Assembly (NCBI GenBank): GCA_000231825.2
Contig: JH720304.1
Location: forward strand, 658,724-722,723
Origin: Tetrahymena elliotti 4EA
Lineage: Eukaryota; Ciliophora; Oligohymenophorea; Hymenostomatida; Tetrahymenidae
DNA length: 64,000 bases
Direction: 5' to 3'
Part shown: positions 38,220 through 50,954 of the stretch, in pieces
Layout: the number at the start of each line of letters is the position of its first letter
Position numbering within the stretch: position 1 is the stretch's first letter
Translations under genes and position numbers: made by a program
Notes under the pieces: generated by a model
The model's database searches: none
Seen by the model: only the letters and a program-made list of their open reading frames with translations
Told to the model about the DNA's origin: nothing

Positions 38220-41200
38220 ATGACAGTAAAAAGATTGATTTGCTTTTTGGTATTGCTTGTATTAATTAATACATAAGCTAGTGATTTAACCAAGTGTGCT
38301 GTATATAATGGCTTATCTTGTGATTAATGCTTTTTGAATAGAGTTCTTCCAGATTGTGAGCCAAAGGATGGATTTTACTTTGATAGTTCTAATTAAGTCC
38401 AAGCATGTGGTAGTAATTGTTAAAAATGTTAAGATGCTAGCACTTGCTAGGTCTGCAATGAACACTATACTTTAAGCAACTCATAATGTTAATGCAGTGG
38501 AAGTAATTTGAAAATAATTTTAAATTTTTATTTAAAAAATATTATTTAAATAGCTTGCGATAACTCATAGCTTTATTATACTGCTTAGTTAGGAAATGAC
38601 TTGAAGAGTATTATCATAACCTTCAACCAAATAATTGGTATTAAATCTACATCTCTTCCTTTGAAAAATTAAGCTAATAGCTTCATGTTATCATACGATA
38701 ACTGCTCTATCTTAAGCTAGTAAACTTAAGCTAATTATGGGCTATCCTCTAAAAGCTTTACTTATGCAGGTTGCAAAATTAAGGAATCTTAATAAAATCA
38801 ATTTATCATTATGTTAAGTAAACATATTTTTAATTTATATCTAATATACGTTAATTTATCTTTTAATAAAAAGGTGAAACAATGGATTTAAGTAAATTAT
38901 AAGATACTCCTTTAATTGAATCAAGTGAAATTTTAGTATTTAATGGGAATGGGGCTCCATTATTTAAAACTCTTTCAGGAGGAGTAACAGCAGTTTCTAC
39001 ATAAAAAGAGTTAGAATTTTAAATCAGAACTATTCCACATATTTGTTATTTTTAATCAAATCCTATTTAGATATAGACATCTTAAAATGATATAGTCATT
39101 CCCATTAAAACACTGTTCCCTTTCATGCTTTTCGAGAATAATAAATCAAACATAGATTGTTCTATATTTAAAAATGATTTCATGATCAGTGTAACTAGAC
39201 TAGAGTGCTCAGATTAAACTGGACTTATAATCAAAAAAGGTAGTGCTTTAGATAATAGTGATATCTCCATTTCTTTAAAATGCAAATATTTAATGTTTGA
39301 GACCACAGATATTTTAGTTATAAATTTCTATAATTAACCATTATAAAATTTAATCCTTAATTAAGATAAATGGATTTATGAAACTAACTTAAAGGATGTT
39401 TTCAATACAAATATGAAGTTCTCTATTTCTGATATTCCTATAGATAATAATTACCTGAAGTACAAATTATAATCCTTTCCTTTGTTATATAGTAGTTCTT
39501 AACAAGCATCTTTCAACATATAATGCAGTTTTGTATTAAGCTTAAATATTGAGTGCTCTGTAACAATGCCTGGGTCATAATTTAATTAAGAAATGGCAAT
39601 TTATAGTTATGTAATATTAAAATCTTTAATTACATACATATTTTTTTTGAATAATTTTTTTTTTTGAATTTCTTATGTATTCAAAATTTTACTTTATAAC
39701 AGATTCAGCTTGATTATAGGTTGTTTGCTTCTTTGGAAGCACATCTTTATTTTTACTTTACTATACTTTTACAGAGCTCTTTCACTCTAAGTGTTTCTTA
39801 AACTCAGATAACTGATTTCGATCCAAACCAAACTTTATAAATACAAGCAACTGTAGTGGATAATGATAAAATAACAACCAATTTAAATGAATTTTAATTT
39901 AGATGGTTTTGCATTTTAGATGATGACGAAACTGAATGTAAAGATATTAAAGGAAACAAATTTAACTACCCTTAATCTCAGACTTTAGTAATAAATCCAA
40001 ACTTCCTAGGTTCTTTCAAAAAATATAATTTTTATGTTTTTGCAAGCAGATTAAATAATCCAAATACATAGCAAATGGCTTAAACTAGTGTTTAAACATT
40101 AAATACTTTTTTAACAGTAGTAATAGATCTTCCTGATCTTCTTAAAGTTAATTATTAAGAGATTATTCCTATTTAATACAAATTGGATTCTAAGGGAAGC
40201 TCTGACTAAGATGTACAAGTATCTTATGTTTACACAGTTAAAATGAAGTATGAGTCATCATAATAAATTAAACAGTACTAATCTATCTCAGAATAAATTT
40301 CTATTATTATTGAAGATTTTTTTCCAGGTTTAAATTTAGCTCTATAAAATAAATTCACCTTTGAATTTTTAGCTACTAACGAAACTTATGGTCTTTTTTT
40401 CACTTTACCTACTAAAAATTTACAACTATAACAATCACCAAGTGACTGCTAGCTTAATTTAAGTAAAAATTTAATTTAAAACTTTTTATAAAAATTGATT
40501 ATTAACTTATTTATCATAACTAGGCCAATAATCTCCTTTCACTTTTTTAGATTTATCTGTTGGAAGCTGCGATCTGCATGGTATAACTGCTAAATACTAG
40601 TTTTTTTATTATTCTAGTTTAGAAAAGCAAATGGAAGAAATTAAAACTTCTGGAGTAATAACAAACAGAAAGATGCTGAGTGCTGATATCTAAGTTACAT
40701 AGACTAATGTTATTCTCCCTCCAGGTAATCTCATACTCATGGTAGTTACAATAGGTGATAATAATTTAAGAGCTAATTTTACAATGAAAGCTAATATTCC
40801 AGATAATAGTTTTACTCAATAATAGTATGAACAATATTTGGAAAGCTAATTCTAATTAGCCAAGTAATATATTAGTAATAAAAAATCTGATTAAATTTTT
40901 TATTACTAATATATTACTGATGCAATTGAATACTAAGAAACCAAAAACCCAACTTAATAGCCATCAGATGCAACACTTTAGATAAAAAATTAAATTATTT
41001 AATTACTATCAGATGTATTGTGGTAAAAAGAAGTTAGTTAAATATTCTTACTTTCATAATAAATAAGTGTAAGAATTAAGAGCACAAAAGTAAAAATAGA
41101 TTCAGGTACTTTAAATAAATTGGTTGATAATAATGTACTGTCTATTTAAAATACCCTTTAAGAAATTTAAAGTGCATAATTAAATAATGAAAAAAGGTAA

Positions 41201-43780
41201 GGTTACTAAGAAATTTTATCTTCAATTGCACAAGATTTCATGAAGAACATGAATAGCATTAATGACTGGGGAGAAACTAATACTAAAAAAGCTGTTGATT
41301 AAACAAATCAAATAATGGAAGGTATTTCCAAAACTATGATCACCAACTAATAACCAATTTAAGTTTATACAGATGGAGCTTAGCTGCTTGTTGACAAAAT
41401 AGATTATGTTACTTATATGTCTAGGTATAATATGTTTAATGATGATAATCAAGATTAGCAAGCTTCTGATTACTCTGGCATAACATACTACTTTAAACTT
41501 CAGACTTGGCCTATTACTCATCCTCTATATAGAAATGAGCTTAGTGATTTAAACAAATAATATGAAAGCTAAGTAACGCCTGAATAATTAACAGCCCTTC
41601 AAAAAACATATCCAGTTATTATACCTTCTATTTAAGCTATTGATAATAAAAGATTATTATAGTCTAATAATGAATCAGGTCTTCCATTTTAATTACAAAT
41701 TCCTACTGATGATGAGAAAATAAGCTGTGTACAAAAAGATAAGCTTGGTAAATGGGTCTATAACACCTGCAAAACATCTGTACATATAGTATCATAAAGA
41801 AGAATAGTATTATGTACTTGTTCAATTCCTAGTCCTACTTCACTCCTAGCAGATATTGAATAACTTTTCACAAACAAAAATATTTAAGATATTTTTAGTG
41901 CAACAGGTTTTTAAAGACTATTCCATTTAACAAATTGGTATGCATATGCGCCTATATGGACTATAATTGTACTTAATGTTTTATTTATTACTCTTTTAAT
42001 ATATGGATATAAATTAGATAAAAGAGATGCATGTCAAAACTTAAAAAAATAATTCTTGTTTTATAATTCGAGATCAGGTTCCACTATTAATTAAGAAAGA
42101 TAAAATCTTTTTATGCAAATCAGAAATACGAGAGTTAAGATTGACTAAAAAGTTTTAACTTTAAAATAATAATCTGAAAGTGAAGATATCTTAAATAAAT
42201 AAATAAGTCTTAAAAAGGATGAAACTAATATTTTATAAACAAATATTAATAAGAAATAAAATACAGAATAAATGGAAAAGTTGTGTACCATTAAACCATC
42301 CTCATAACCAGAAAACTAATAATTCACAAATGAATAATAAATTGAGATAAATTTAAAAACACTTTAGAGTGATGTAAAAAGTGTAAGCAATAGTATGAAT
42401 AATAAAGAAATGAATTCAAATAAAATGCTACCAAATGATTTTCACTAACCTGATTATAATCTTGCTTAATAAGTTAACTTGAATGAATAAAATGATAATT
42501 CAATCAAAAGAAATCAAAATATAATAACCCATAACCCAAATAATAAAGAATAAATTGATTAATCTAGAGAATCAAATAATTTTGAATAAATTAATGAAAG
42601 TGAAAACCACTAAGTTAAATAAATATAAAATATTGAATTTTAAGCCAGGTAATAAGAATTCTGTTTATATGAAGAGTAAGATTATTCCTGTAGATCATCA
42701 AGTATAGATTAAAAATCTGAAAAATAAGAATAGCCTTAATAATAAGAAACACTTGCGTTTTTACAATTCCCTTAAACTTAAATTTAAAATTTACTTAATG
42801 TTTAAAACGAAAAAGATCAACTTGATTAACAAGAACCTCAAAGAGATGAAATTGAAGAAATTTAGAGTAATTAAATATACTAACCAACCCCTCAACCGCC
42901 TAATAAAACTCCACATATTCACACCATGAGTGAGAGTTCAATTTAATAAAAAGAAAATATCTACAATTAGTAAAATAATTTCTAAAATGAACAATTAAAT
43001 GATGAAGAGAAATAAATTTAAGCCGTTTCGTAGAGAAATTAGTTCTTATAAGACTAATAGTTAAATACAATTACTATAGAAACAAAATAACTTAGTTCAT
43101 AATAAATTTCAAATTAATTAGAAAATGAGCATAATTCAAATGCAGAAGTAACTCCAAACGTAAATGATTAAAAATAAAAAATGTTAAAGGAACTAAATAA
43201 GGAAGAAATTGAAAAATTATTATTTTTAAAAGCTAAAGAAAAGCTTCAAATGTATCTAAATTAAGAGTCTAAATTAAATGCTATGTTTGCTTATCATATA
43301 TTTTTCTAAATTTTCATAATATATAATATCAGAATTCCAAGAATGTTCAGATTTGCTATCTATTATAACAGATTAATTTGGCTTTTAACAATAAATTCAG
43401 TTTTTGGAGTTAAATTAAGTGTTGTCTAAGTATTAGTCTTAAGCATCGTATCAACTGTAATAATTTAAATAGTCACAACCATTTTGACAGTCTTAAGTCA
43501 ATATAAAAAATTATAAATATTTGGACTTGCCATAACAAGTTTATTTTTATTATTCTGCTATTATAGTATATTAGTAGTTGTTTCAGGTCAAGACCCATAT
43601 GATGCAAATATGTGGATTATCTCGTACTTTTCTACTTTAATTTTATCAGACTATATCTATGGAATAGGTATAAGTTTTGCTATGTATTTTCTGAGTAAAA
43701 AGTATATTGACAAAATTTAAGACAGATTATATTTAAACATTCTTGGATCAGCCTTACTATTGCAAGCATTTTAAGAGTGA
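38220..43780 (+). CDS. REJ/GPS polycystin-1-like receptor, copy F (complete)
   Basis: Five exons: 38220-38502, 38554-38817, 38874-39610, 39703-40462, 40524-43780, with GT-AG introns of 51, 56, 92 and 61 nt. All phases agree and the product is 1766 aa, the same total as copy C although exons 3 and 4 differ by 6 nt in opposite directions. Exon 5 is 3257 nt in both. Architecture as in C: signal peptide (M-T-V-K-R-L-I-C), Cys-rich module, REJ-like ectodomain, GPS-like C-T-C-S-I-P-S-P-T-S (41818-41847), TM1 with K-L-D-K-R-D, cytosol with the P-T-P-Q-P-P-N-K-T motif, and the C-terminal helices ending Q-A-F-Q-E. Before the GPS it resembles copy A in one segment and copy E in the next. It is the last gene of the array. 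Confidence 0.85.
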
Positions 43781-44858
43781 AATTAAATTTAATCTTTCAA
43801 TGTAGATATGACTATCAATATAGAATATTTCTTAAATTTTGTTTTTTTTTCTTAAACTCTTTAATATTTTTAAATTTTTATGTAAACTCACAACATAGCT
43901 CTTAAAAAGTTCTCAAATTTCTACAGCCATAAAAGTTTTTTAATTTTTTGAAAAAATGTTGATCAGCCAGTGTATTTCTAAACTTTTTAAAAATAACTTC
44001 ATATTTTAATATCACTAATAATTTGAAAAATTTTTGAAATTTTTTTTCTTCAAAAGTTAATCAAGAATTTTACTTAATTTAAAACTATTCTTTTTTAAAA
44101 CTCATAATAAATCTAAAAAAATTGTTGAGAAAGAAAATATAAAATATTATTAAGAAAAGAATAAGGATAAAAACTTCTTTTTTACATACAAAAATACAAA
44201 TAAAGTAATATATTTGTACTAGTAAGTTACATACAACTGGATAGCACATACCAGATGCATTATAATATAGTAAAGAAAGATAATACTAAAATGAAAACAA
44301 ATTAAGAAGAGGAATATTTAAATTTTCATGAAACTTGCTCATTTTCTCTATTTTAAAAAATCCTCTTTATTTTTTAAAGGCAAACATTGTTTTAAGAAAA
44401 ATTTTTAACAGTCCAAAAGTGAGTTTTTAATTTGTTTTTTTTTTGATTTTCGAATGACAAAATAATTTTTTAAATTTTTTTTAAAAGCAAAATTATTTAA
44501 ATAATTTAAATCAATATAAATTAAGAGTGAAAATAATTGAAAGGGATAATATTAATTATCTGCTAATATTTTAGTTAAGTTGAATAATTTTTTTCAAATA
44601 CCAAAGTTTCTTTTATTATCTTTTTAGATATTATAGAGAAGCTACTATGAATAAAGGTTTATTAAATTATTAATTAATTTACTTGATTAATTTTGATATT
44701 TATCTTTGAGCTGTAAACAAAATATTTGAAAATGAAAAGATATTGATTTTTATAAAAGAAAAAACTACCAATCATTGCAATATCTTTTTTTTTAAATTAA
44801 AGCTTAACCAATAAGTATTTTTGTAGAATATTAAAAACAAAATTTAACAAAAATAGAA
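43781..44858. other. Spacer between receptor and dehydrogenase arrays
   Basis: The first 200 bases match receptor 3' flanks. From about 44100 the sequence is unlike the receptor spacers. It must hold the promoter of the first dehydrogenase. No other gene or RNA recognised. Confidence 0.4.
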
Positions 44859-45623
44859 ATGAAGATAGATAAGAATATAGTTATATTCATTACTGGAGCT
44901 TCAAGTGGATTAGGCTTTGAAGTTGCTAAAGATTTATTAGAAAGAGGAGTTAAATGCTTCCTCACAGATAGAGATTAGATTAACTAAGATTTTATTAAGA
45001 AGTATCCTTCAGATAGAGTTGTTTTTAGAAAATTAGATGTCACAAATGAAGAAGATATTAAGTAATCTGTATCTGAATGTGTTAAACACTTTGGCCAAAT
45101 AGATGCTTTATTAAATAGTGCAGGTATTGCTGTTATGTAATTAGTTACAGACTAGAGTTTTAATACCTAAGCAATTACTAAATGTTTTAATGTTAATGTT
45201 GTAGGAACATTAAACACAAGTAAGATTGTTGCTCTTCAAATGGTAAAGTAGCAGAAAGAAAATACCAAAAATAAAGATTATTTGATAATTAATGTAAGTA
45301 GTGCAGCAGCAAATGGTGCACCTAGTGGCCTTAGTATATATGGAGCCTCTAAGGGTGCTATTTTAGCAATGACTCTTCCTATGTCTAGAGATCTAGGTAA
45401 ATTTGGTATCAGAGTAGTTTGCATTTGTCCTGGATACTTTAATACAAAAATGGGATAATCAACTCCTAAGTAGCTTTATGACTACATGGCTAAATAAAAT
45501 TGTTTAGGGAGAAATGGAGAACCTTAAGAATTTAGTCAAATCGTTTAAGGAATAATGGAATCTGATTTCATGACTGGAACACACTTCTATTTAGATAGTT
45601 GCTATGCATCACCTCATTTTTGA
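44859..45623 (+). CDS. Short-chain dehydrogenase, HSD17B10-like (SDR 1)
   Basis: A single exon of 254 aa. T-G-A-S-S-G-L-G at residues 12-19 is the NAD(P)-binding glycine motif; L-D-V-T follows the second strand; N-S-A-G replaces the common N-N-A-G; Ser of V-S-S-A-A and Y161-x-x-x-K165 (Y-G-A-S-K) are the catalytic residues. The C-terminal half (M-T-L-P-M-S-R-D-L-G-K, then C-P-G-Y-F-N-T) is that of type-2 3-hydroxyacyl-CoA dehydrogenases (HSD17B10), which oxidise short-chain hydroxyacyl-CoA or hydroxysteroids with NAD (family knowledge). No mitochondrial leader is visible because the Rossmann strand begins at residue 7, so location is open. It is the first of five tandem paralogues and is nearly identical to the second. 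Confidence 0.9.
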
Positions 45624-47207
45624 TTTACTAATAAATTATTTTCAAAAATTAATAAAGATATGCCTATTTATTAGTAGAAATTTAATTCATTTTAATTGAT
45701 CATGTTGTAAAAAAATCTATTAAAAAATAAAGATAATTTATTTTCTTCATTTAAAAATATTTGCATTTTTAAAATAAAAATCAAGAAATGAAAATATTTT
45801 TTTTTAAAGCCTTATTCAAATATCTTATAATAAGATTTGGTTTTATATAATAAATATAATTGCATATTTCTACTCAAAAATATTAAGATTAATTTAATAT
45901 TTACAAATTATATTATTTTGGATATTTCCTAAAATTGCTATACTCTAACTCCTCATCAAATAAGATAATCCTCTCATTATTTTTTCTATGGTCTATTTGG
46001 TGATCCTTACTTAATTGAAAATTTTTAAATATTTTCAAATTTTGCTCTAAAAATTGATTGTTATCATAGTCCATATTAATTGAATTCAGACAATTTAATT
46101 AATATTCTAGTTTTTTTCAAAAATAAGACTAAAAATTTAAATTATTTCTAATTAAGATTCTTAATAAATGATCTAAATTTATTATTAAAACTAATAAATA
46201 TGAAAAGGTGTTTGGTATTTTAAAATCAAGACTTGATGAGTTAATTTATTAAAATGAATCAGGTAATTGAATTGGAATAATATCTGTAGAGTAAATAAAT
46301 AATACCATTGATATCTGTTAATTTATGTTTCATTATTTTTTAGTATTTTCTGATATTTAAAGAAAATTAAGCTAAATTTATTTAAAATAAAAATAAATGG
46401 TTTTTCTTCAGGAATTTACATTTTTTATTTTATTTGATTGAACTTTATAAATAATTCAAATAGGATAATTAATTTAAATAGCTGGCCTCAAATACTACTT
46501 ATTTACTCCAAAAAATATCTTTTTGGGTTACCAAATTAAATAAATTAAATGGATCAGCAAAAAAATTAAAATAATTAATTTTCAGTAATTAATTATTTAA
46601 AAAAAAAAAATATTTATTTTAAAAATAGTATTCTGCAAAACTAGGTCCTGTTTTCAATCTAAAGCAATTTTTTGTTAGGCACATAATTAATAATTTAGTT
46701 TTCACCTTATCTCTTTTTCAATGAAACTGAAAAATGTCTTCATATTTTTCATGATTATAAATATATTGGAATTGGAGCCAGAGTTCCTTAACTAGAGTAT
46801 TTTAGGCAAACAAATAAAAAAACAGTTATTTTTTCTTTATCTTAAATGAAAGACTCCATTAAAGATTTATATTTTTTAAACTTGAGGCATTTTTCAAAAA
46901 AATTTTTTAAAAGTTATAAAATTGTTTCTTTTTGAAAATCTTCCAAATAATAAATACATTTTTAGCAAAACATTTAATTTTTATTATATTTCATCTAAAT
47001 AGATATTATTATAAAACTTAATTTTTCATAAAATACTTGACCAAAATTTTTTATTTCAAAGTCTTCAATTTTTCACTAATTAGTTTTATTATTAAAATAG
47101 TGTATTGATTATTTTAAAAATTCAACTAAAAATGATGCAATTTATTTTGAAATTAATTTATTTAATATTAATATTAAAATTTATATAAAATTTTGTAAAA
47201 AATAGCA
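45624..47207. other. Spacer between SDR 1 and SDR 2
   Basis: 1.6 kb, AT-rich. The stretch 47040-47170 recurs after the gap at 48533-48650, so it belongs to the tandem unit. No gene recognised; a GC-richer patch at 46500-46560 and 46630-46690 was inspected and is not a tRNA. Confidence 0.45.
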
Positions 47208-47922
47208 ATGAAGATAGATTAGAATATAGTTATTTTCATTACTGGAGCTTCAAGTGGATTAGGCTTTGAAGTTGCTAAAGATTTATTAGAAAGAGGAGTT
47301 AAATGCTTCCTCATAGATAGAGATTAGATTAACTAGAATTTTATTTAGAAGTATCCTCCAGATAGAGTTGTTTTTAGAAAATTAGATGTTACAAATGAAG
47401 AAGATATTAAGTAGTCTGTATCTGAATGTGTTAAACATTTTGGCCATATAGATGCTTTATTAAATAGTGCAGGTATTTCTACTAGGTAATTAGTTACGGA
47501 TTAGAGTTTTAATACCTAAACAATTACTAGAATCTTTGATGTTAATGTTGTAGGAACATTAAACACAAGTAAGTTTGTTGCTCTACAAATGGTAAAGTAG
47601 TAGAAATAAAATACCAAAAATAAAGATTATTTGATAATTAATGTAAGTAGTGGAGCAGCAGCTTTTGCTCCTAGTGGCCTTAGTATATATGGAGCCTCTA
47701 AGGGTGCTGTTTTAGCAATGACTCTTCCTATGGCTAGAGATCTAGGTAAATTTGGTATCAGAGTAGTTTGCATTTGTCCTGGATACTTTAATACAAGAAT
47801 GGGATAAGCAAGTCCTAAGGAAGTTTATGATTAAAGTGCTAAATAAAATTGTTTAGGGAGAAATGGAGAACCTTAAGAATTTAGTCAAATCGTTTAAGGA
47901 ATAATGGAATCTGATTTCATGA
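47208..47922 (+). CDS. Short-chain dehydrogenase, HSD17B10-like (SDR 2), 3' end in gap
   Basis: Open from ATG 47208 to the gap at 47923, 238 codons, differing from SDR 1 at scattered residues only. All motifs are present: T-G-A-S-S-G-L-G, N-S-A-G, V-S-S-G-A, Y-G-A-S-K. The last residues visible are M-E-S-D-F-M; by comparison with SDR 1 about 16 residues and the stop lie in the N. It is likely a recent duplicate of SDR 1 and likely functional. Substrate unknown. Confidence 0.85.
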
Positions 47923-48532
47923 NNNNNNNNNNNNNNNNNNNNNNNNNNNNNNNNNNNNNNNNNNNNNNNNNNNNNNNNNNNNNNNNNNNNNNNNNNNNNN
48001 NNNNNNNNNNNNNNNNNNNNNNNNNNNNNNNNNNNNNNNNNNNNNNNNNNNNNNNNNNNNNNNNNNNNNNNNNNNNNNNNNNNNNNNNNNNNNNNNNNNN
48101 NNNNNNNNNNNNNNNNNNNNNNNNNNNNNNNNNNNNNNNNNNNNNNNNNNNNNNNNNNNNNNNNNNNNNNNNNNNNNNNNNNNNNNNNNNNNNNNNNNNN
48201 NNNNNNNNNNNNNNNNNNNNNNNNNNNNNNNNNNNNNNNNNNNNNNNNNNNNNNNNNNNNNNNNNNNNNNNNNNNNNNNNNNNNNNNNNNNNNNNNNNNN
48301 NNNNNNNNNNNNNNNNNNNNNNNNNNNNNNNNNNNNNNNNNNNNNNNNNNNNNNNNNNNNNNNNNNNNNNNNNNNNNNNNNNNNNNNNNNNNNNNNNNNN
48401 NNNNNNNNNNNNNNNNNNNNNNNNNNNNNNNNNNNNNNNNNNNNNNNNNNNNNNNNNNNNNNNNNNNNNNNNNNNNNNNNNNNNNNNNNNNNNNNNNNNN
48501 NNNNNNNNNNNNNNNNNNNNNNNNNNNNNNNN
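47923..48532. other. 610-N assembly gap
   Basis: It removes the 3' end of SDR 2 and part of the spacer. The right flank resembles the region upstream of SDR 2, so the gap could hide a misassembled or collapsed repeat unit. Confidence 0.95.
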
Positions 48533-48747
48533 ACAAAATTTTCAATTTAAAAGTATTCAATTTTTTGATAGTTAGTTTTATTATTAATATAGTGTATTGA
48601 TCATTTTAAAATTAATTTATTTTAGTATTTAAAATAAATTAGATCAATGGAACACAAAAAAAAATGCTCATAGCTTTTTATTAAATCTATTTCTCAAATA
48701 TTTGAAGAATTGATAAAAGTATATTTGATTGTAAATTGATAAGAAAC

Positions 48748-48789
48748 AGATATTGATGAGAGATAAATAGATATTGATGAGAGATAAAT
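48748..48789 (+). repeat. Two tandem 21-bp units
   Basis: The unit AGATATTGATGAGAGATAAAT occurs twice head to tail (48748-48768, 48769-48789), in the spacer 160 bases ahead of SDR 3. It is perfect and recent. Function unknown. Confidence 0.85.
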
Positions 48790-48946
48790 AGATTATCTAT
48801 CAAATAAATGACGTGATTAGAAGATTTGATTAATATTTCAACTAAATTAAGTATCTATATATTTAAAGCTATTTGTTGGTGTAATTTCTGAGTCATATTC
48901 TTATTACAAATTAAATATTAATAAATTAATTCATCAAAATTTTAAA

Positions 48947-49714
48947 ATGAAAATTGATCAAAATTTAGTTGTTTTTATTACTGGTGCTTCAAGTGGGTTT
49001 GGCTTTGAAGTAGGTAAAGATCTGCTAGAAAAAGGTTGCAAATGCTACTTAACAGATAGGGATGATATTGATACATAATTCTTACAAAAATATTCTAAAG
49101 ATTAAGTTGTTTTTAGGAATTTAGATGTTACTGATGAAAAAGGCATTAAAGACTGCATTGATGATTGTGTGAACAAATTTGGCCATTTAGATGTTGTCTT
49201 AAATAGTGCAGGTATTGGAACTCCTTACTAAAGTATTATTGATGAAAATTTCAGCTTCTCTGCATTAAACCTCTGTTTAAATATTAATGTTGTTGGTACT
49301 TTTAATGTTGCAAAGTATGCTGCTGTCTAGATGGTCAAATAATAAAACTAAAATAAAGACAAAAAAGATTATGTTATAGTAAATGTTGGTAGTGTAGCTT
49401 CTGCTAATGCAACTAATGGTATGAGTATTTATGGTGCTTCTAAAGGAGCTGTTCTTGCTATGACTCTTCCTATGGCTAGAGATTTAGGTAAATATGGAAT
49501 TAGAGTTGTATGCATGTGCCCTGGTTTCTTCAATACTAGAATGGGATATAGTGTTCCTGAAAGACTTTACAAGGCTATGGCTAGAGTCACTGCTTTAGGA
49601 AGACATGGTGAGCCAAGTGAATTTAGTCATGCCTTTTAAGGAATTATTGAAAGCAGTTTCTTGAATGGATCTCATTTTTATATGGATAGCTCATTTGCTG
49701 TTCCTTTATTATGA
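48947..49714 (+). CDS. Short-chain dehydrogenase, HSD17B10-like (SDR 3)
   Basis: A single exon of 255 aa starting M-K-I-D-Q-N-L-V-V-F. Motifs: T-G-A-S-S-G-F-G at 12-19, N-S-A-G near 86, V-G-S-V-A with the catalytic Ser, Y-G-A-S-K, and L-G-R-H-G-E-P-S-E-F near the C-terminus, a HSD17B10-type signature. It groups with SDR 4 and 5 rather than with 1 and 2 (Phe in the glycine loop, V-G-S instead of V-S-S, G-R-H instead of G-R-N). Reading it needs TAA/TAG as Gln at several conserved Gln positions. Inferred NAD-dependent hydroxyacyl-CoA or alcohol dehydrogenase; the exact substrate cannot be read from sequence. Confidence 0.9.
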
Positions 49715-50954
49715 AAAAATAAATCTTTAAAATATAGTTCTTACGTCATATGACGTATAAGATATCAAATATACATGTTATTCATTTAATATTTTTAAGT
49801 TTGATTAATAGATTAATTACTTTTATTTCTTACATTTTAGTTAAATTTTATAAATTTTTTTTAATTCTTATATGAAAATATTTTTTTGAAATTATAAAAA
49901 AAACTAAATAATCAAAAAATAATTGTCTCAACCACATTTTTATTTTAACGGTTTAAGATGAATTATTTTGTGATATTTTTTGTTTGATTTTTATTTATCA
50001 TGATATTGTTCATAACAGTTAAAAATTAAAAGATTTATTTAATATTCATAATTCAATCATACAAAATAATTCTAGGATTTTACCATTAGCATTAAATTAG
50101 ATTTAACTATTTTTTCTTTTAAAGTTAAAATCTAAATGAAAACATTTTAAAATTAGGAAATATGAAAAGATTATATTTTAAATTTTCATTTTATTGTGAA
50201 TAAGTTTGATATTTTTCAATATTTCATTTAATTTTGATAAAAATCTTCCTTTTAAATTTCTTTAGAATCTTTATTTAAAAAATAAACAAATAAATAAATT
50301 TGTGAACATAATGTTTTAATTACTTGTAAAAAGGTAAAATTCTTTAGGAAATTAAACTATGTAAAATTAATAGTTAGCCTTTATGAGAGAGTGTTGTATT
50401 TATTAAACATAAAACAATCTAAAAACTTAATTAAAAAATTAAGATTATTTTTTTAAATTGACTATTATCAACACATTAACATACTTTATCATATATTAGG
50501 ATTTCCTTGATTTAAAATAACTTGATTTAGCTTGTATGGGATCCTATCAATACAATTTATAATTGCCTTGACATTCTTTTCAATTTTAATTAATAAAATA
50601 TTTTCTATCCTTATTTTTTCATTTTAAGTTTAATAAAACATTTACTCAATAATACCTACAGAATATCTTTAATAATAATATCTAACACAAAAATAAATTC
50701 AGATTAAAAGAAACAAATTTGTGGATTAAAAAATCAATATTTCATTATGCGAATTAATTAGGAATAGAAAAAATTATTTTTGAGAATTTTCTTATTGAAT
50801 TTGAGAGTATTTAGTGGTTTATTTTCTTTGTATTATTTTTAAAGGCTGAGTTAAAAAGTCTAGAATTAAGCTTTTCATCAATTATTTAATTTTTTGAGAT
50901 ATAATTAGGATTTGTTTTAAGTAATAATAATATTATCAAAATTTAATTAGTCCT
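49715..50954. other. Spacer between SDR 3 and SDR 4
   Basis: AT-rich. It starts with a small dyad around TACGTCATATGACGTA (49741-49756), a perfect palindrome just past the SDR 3 stop. Nothing else recognised. Confidence 0.45.
49741..49756. promoter_or_regulatory. Perfect 16-bp palindrome after SDR 3
   Basis: TACGTCATATGACGTA reads the same on both strands and is unusually GC-bearing for this spacer. It lies 27 bases after the SDR 3 stop, so most likely in the 3' UTR. TGACGT-type half-sites are bound by bZIP proteins in other eukaryotes (family knowledge), but a role here is only a guess. Confidence 0.3.

Noticed and set aside
47853..48575. Long frames on both strands across the 610-N gap
   Set aside because: Made of unknown bases.
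48748..48789. Tandem 21-bp pair as a minisatellite or regulatory array
   Set aside because: Only two units, so it is listed as a repeat without a functional claim.
49421..49639. Short separate dehydrogenase-like frame (likewise 53252-53545 and 52775-52990)
   Set aside because: These are pieces of SDR 3 and SDR 5 split by TAA/TAG codons that mean Gln here.
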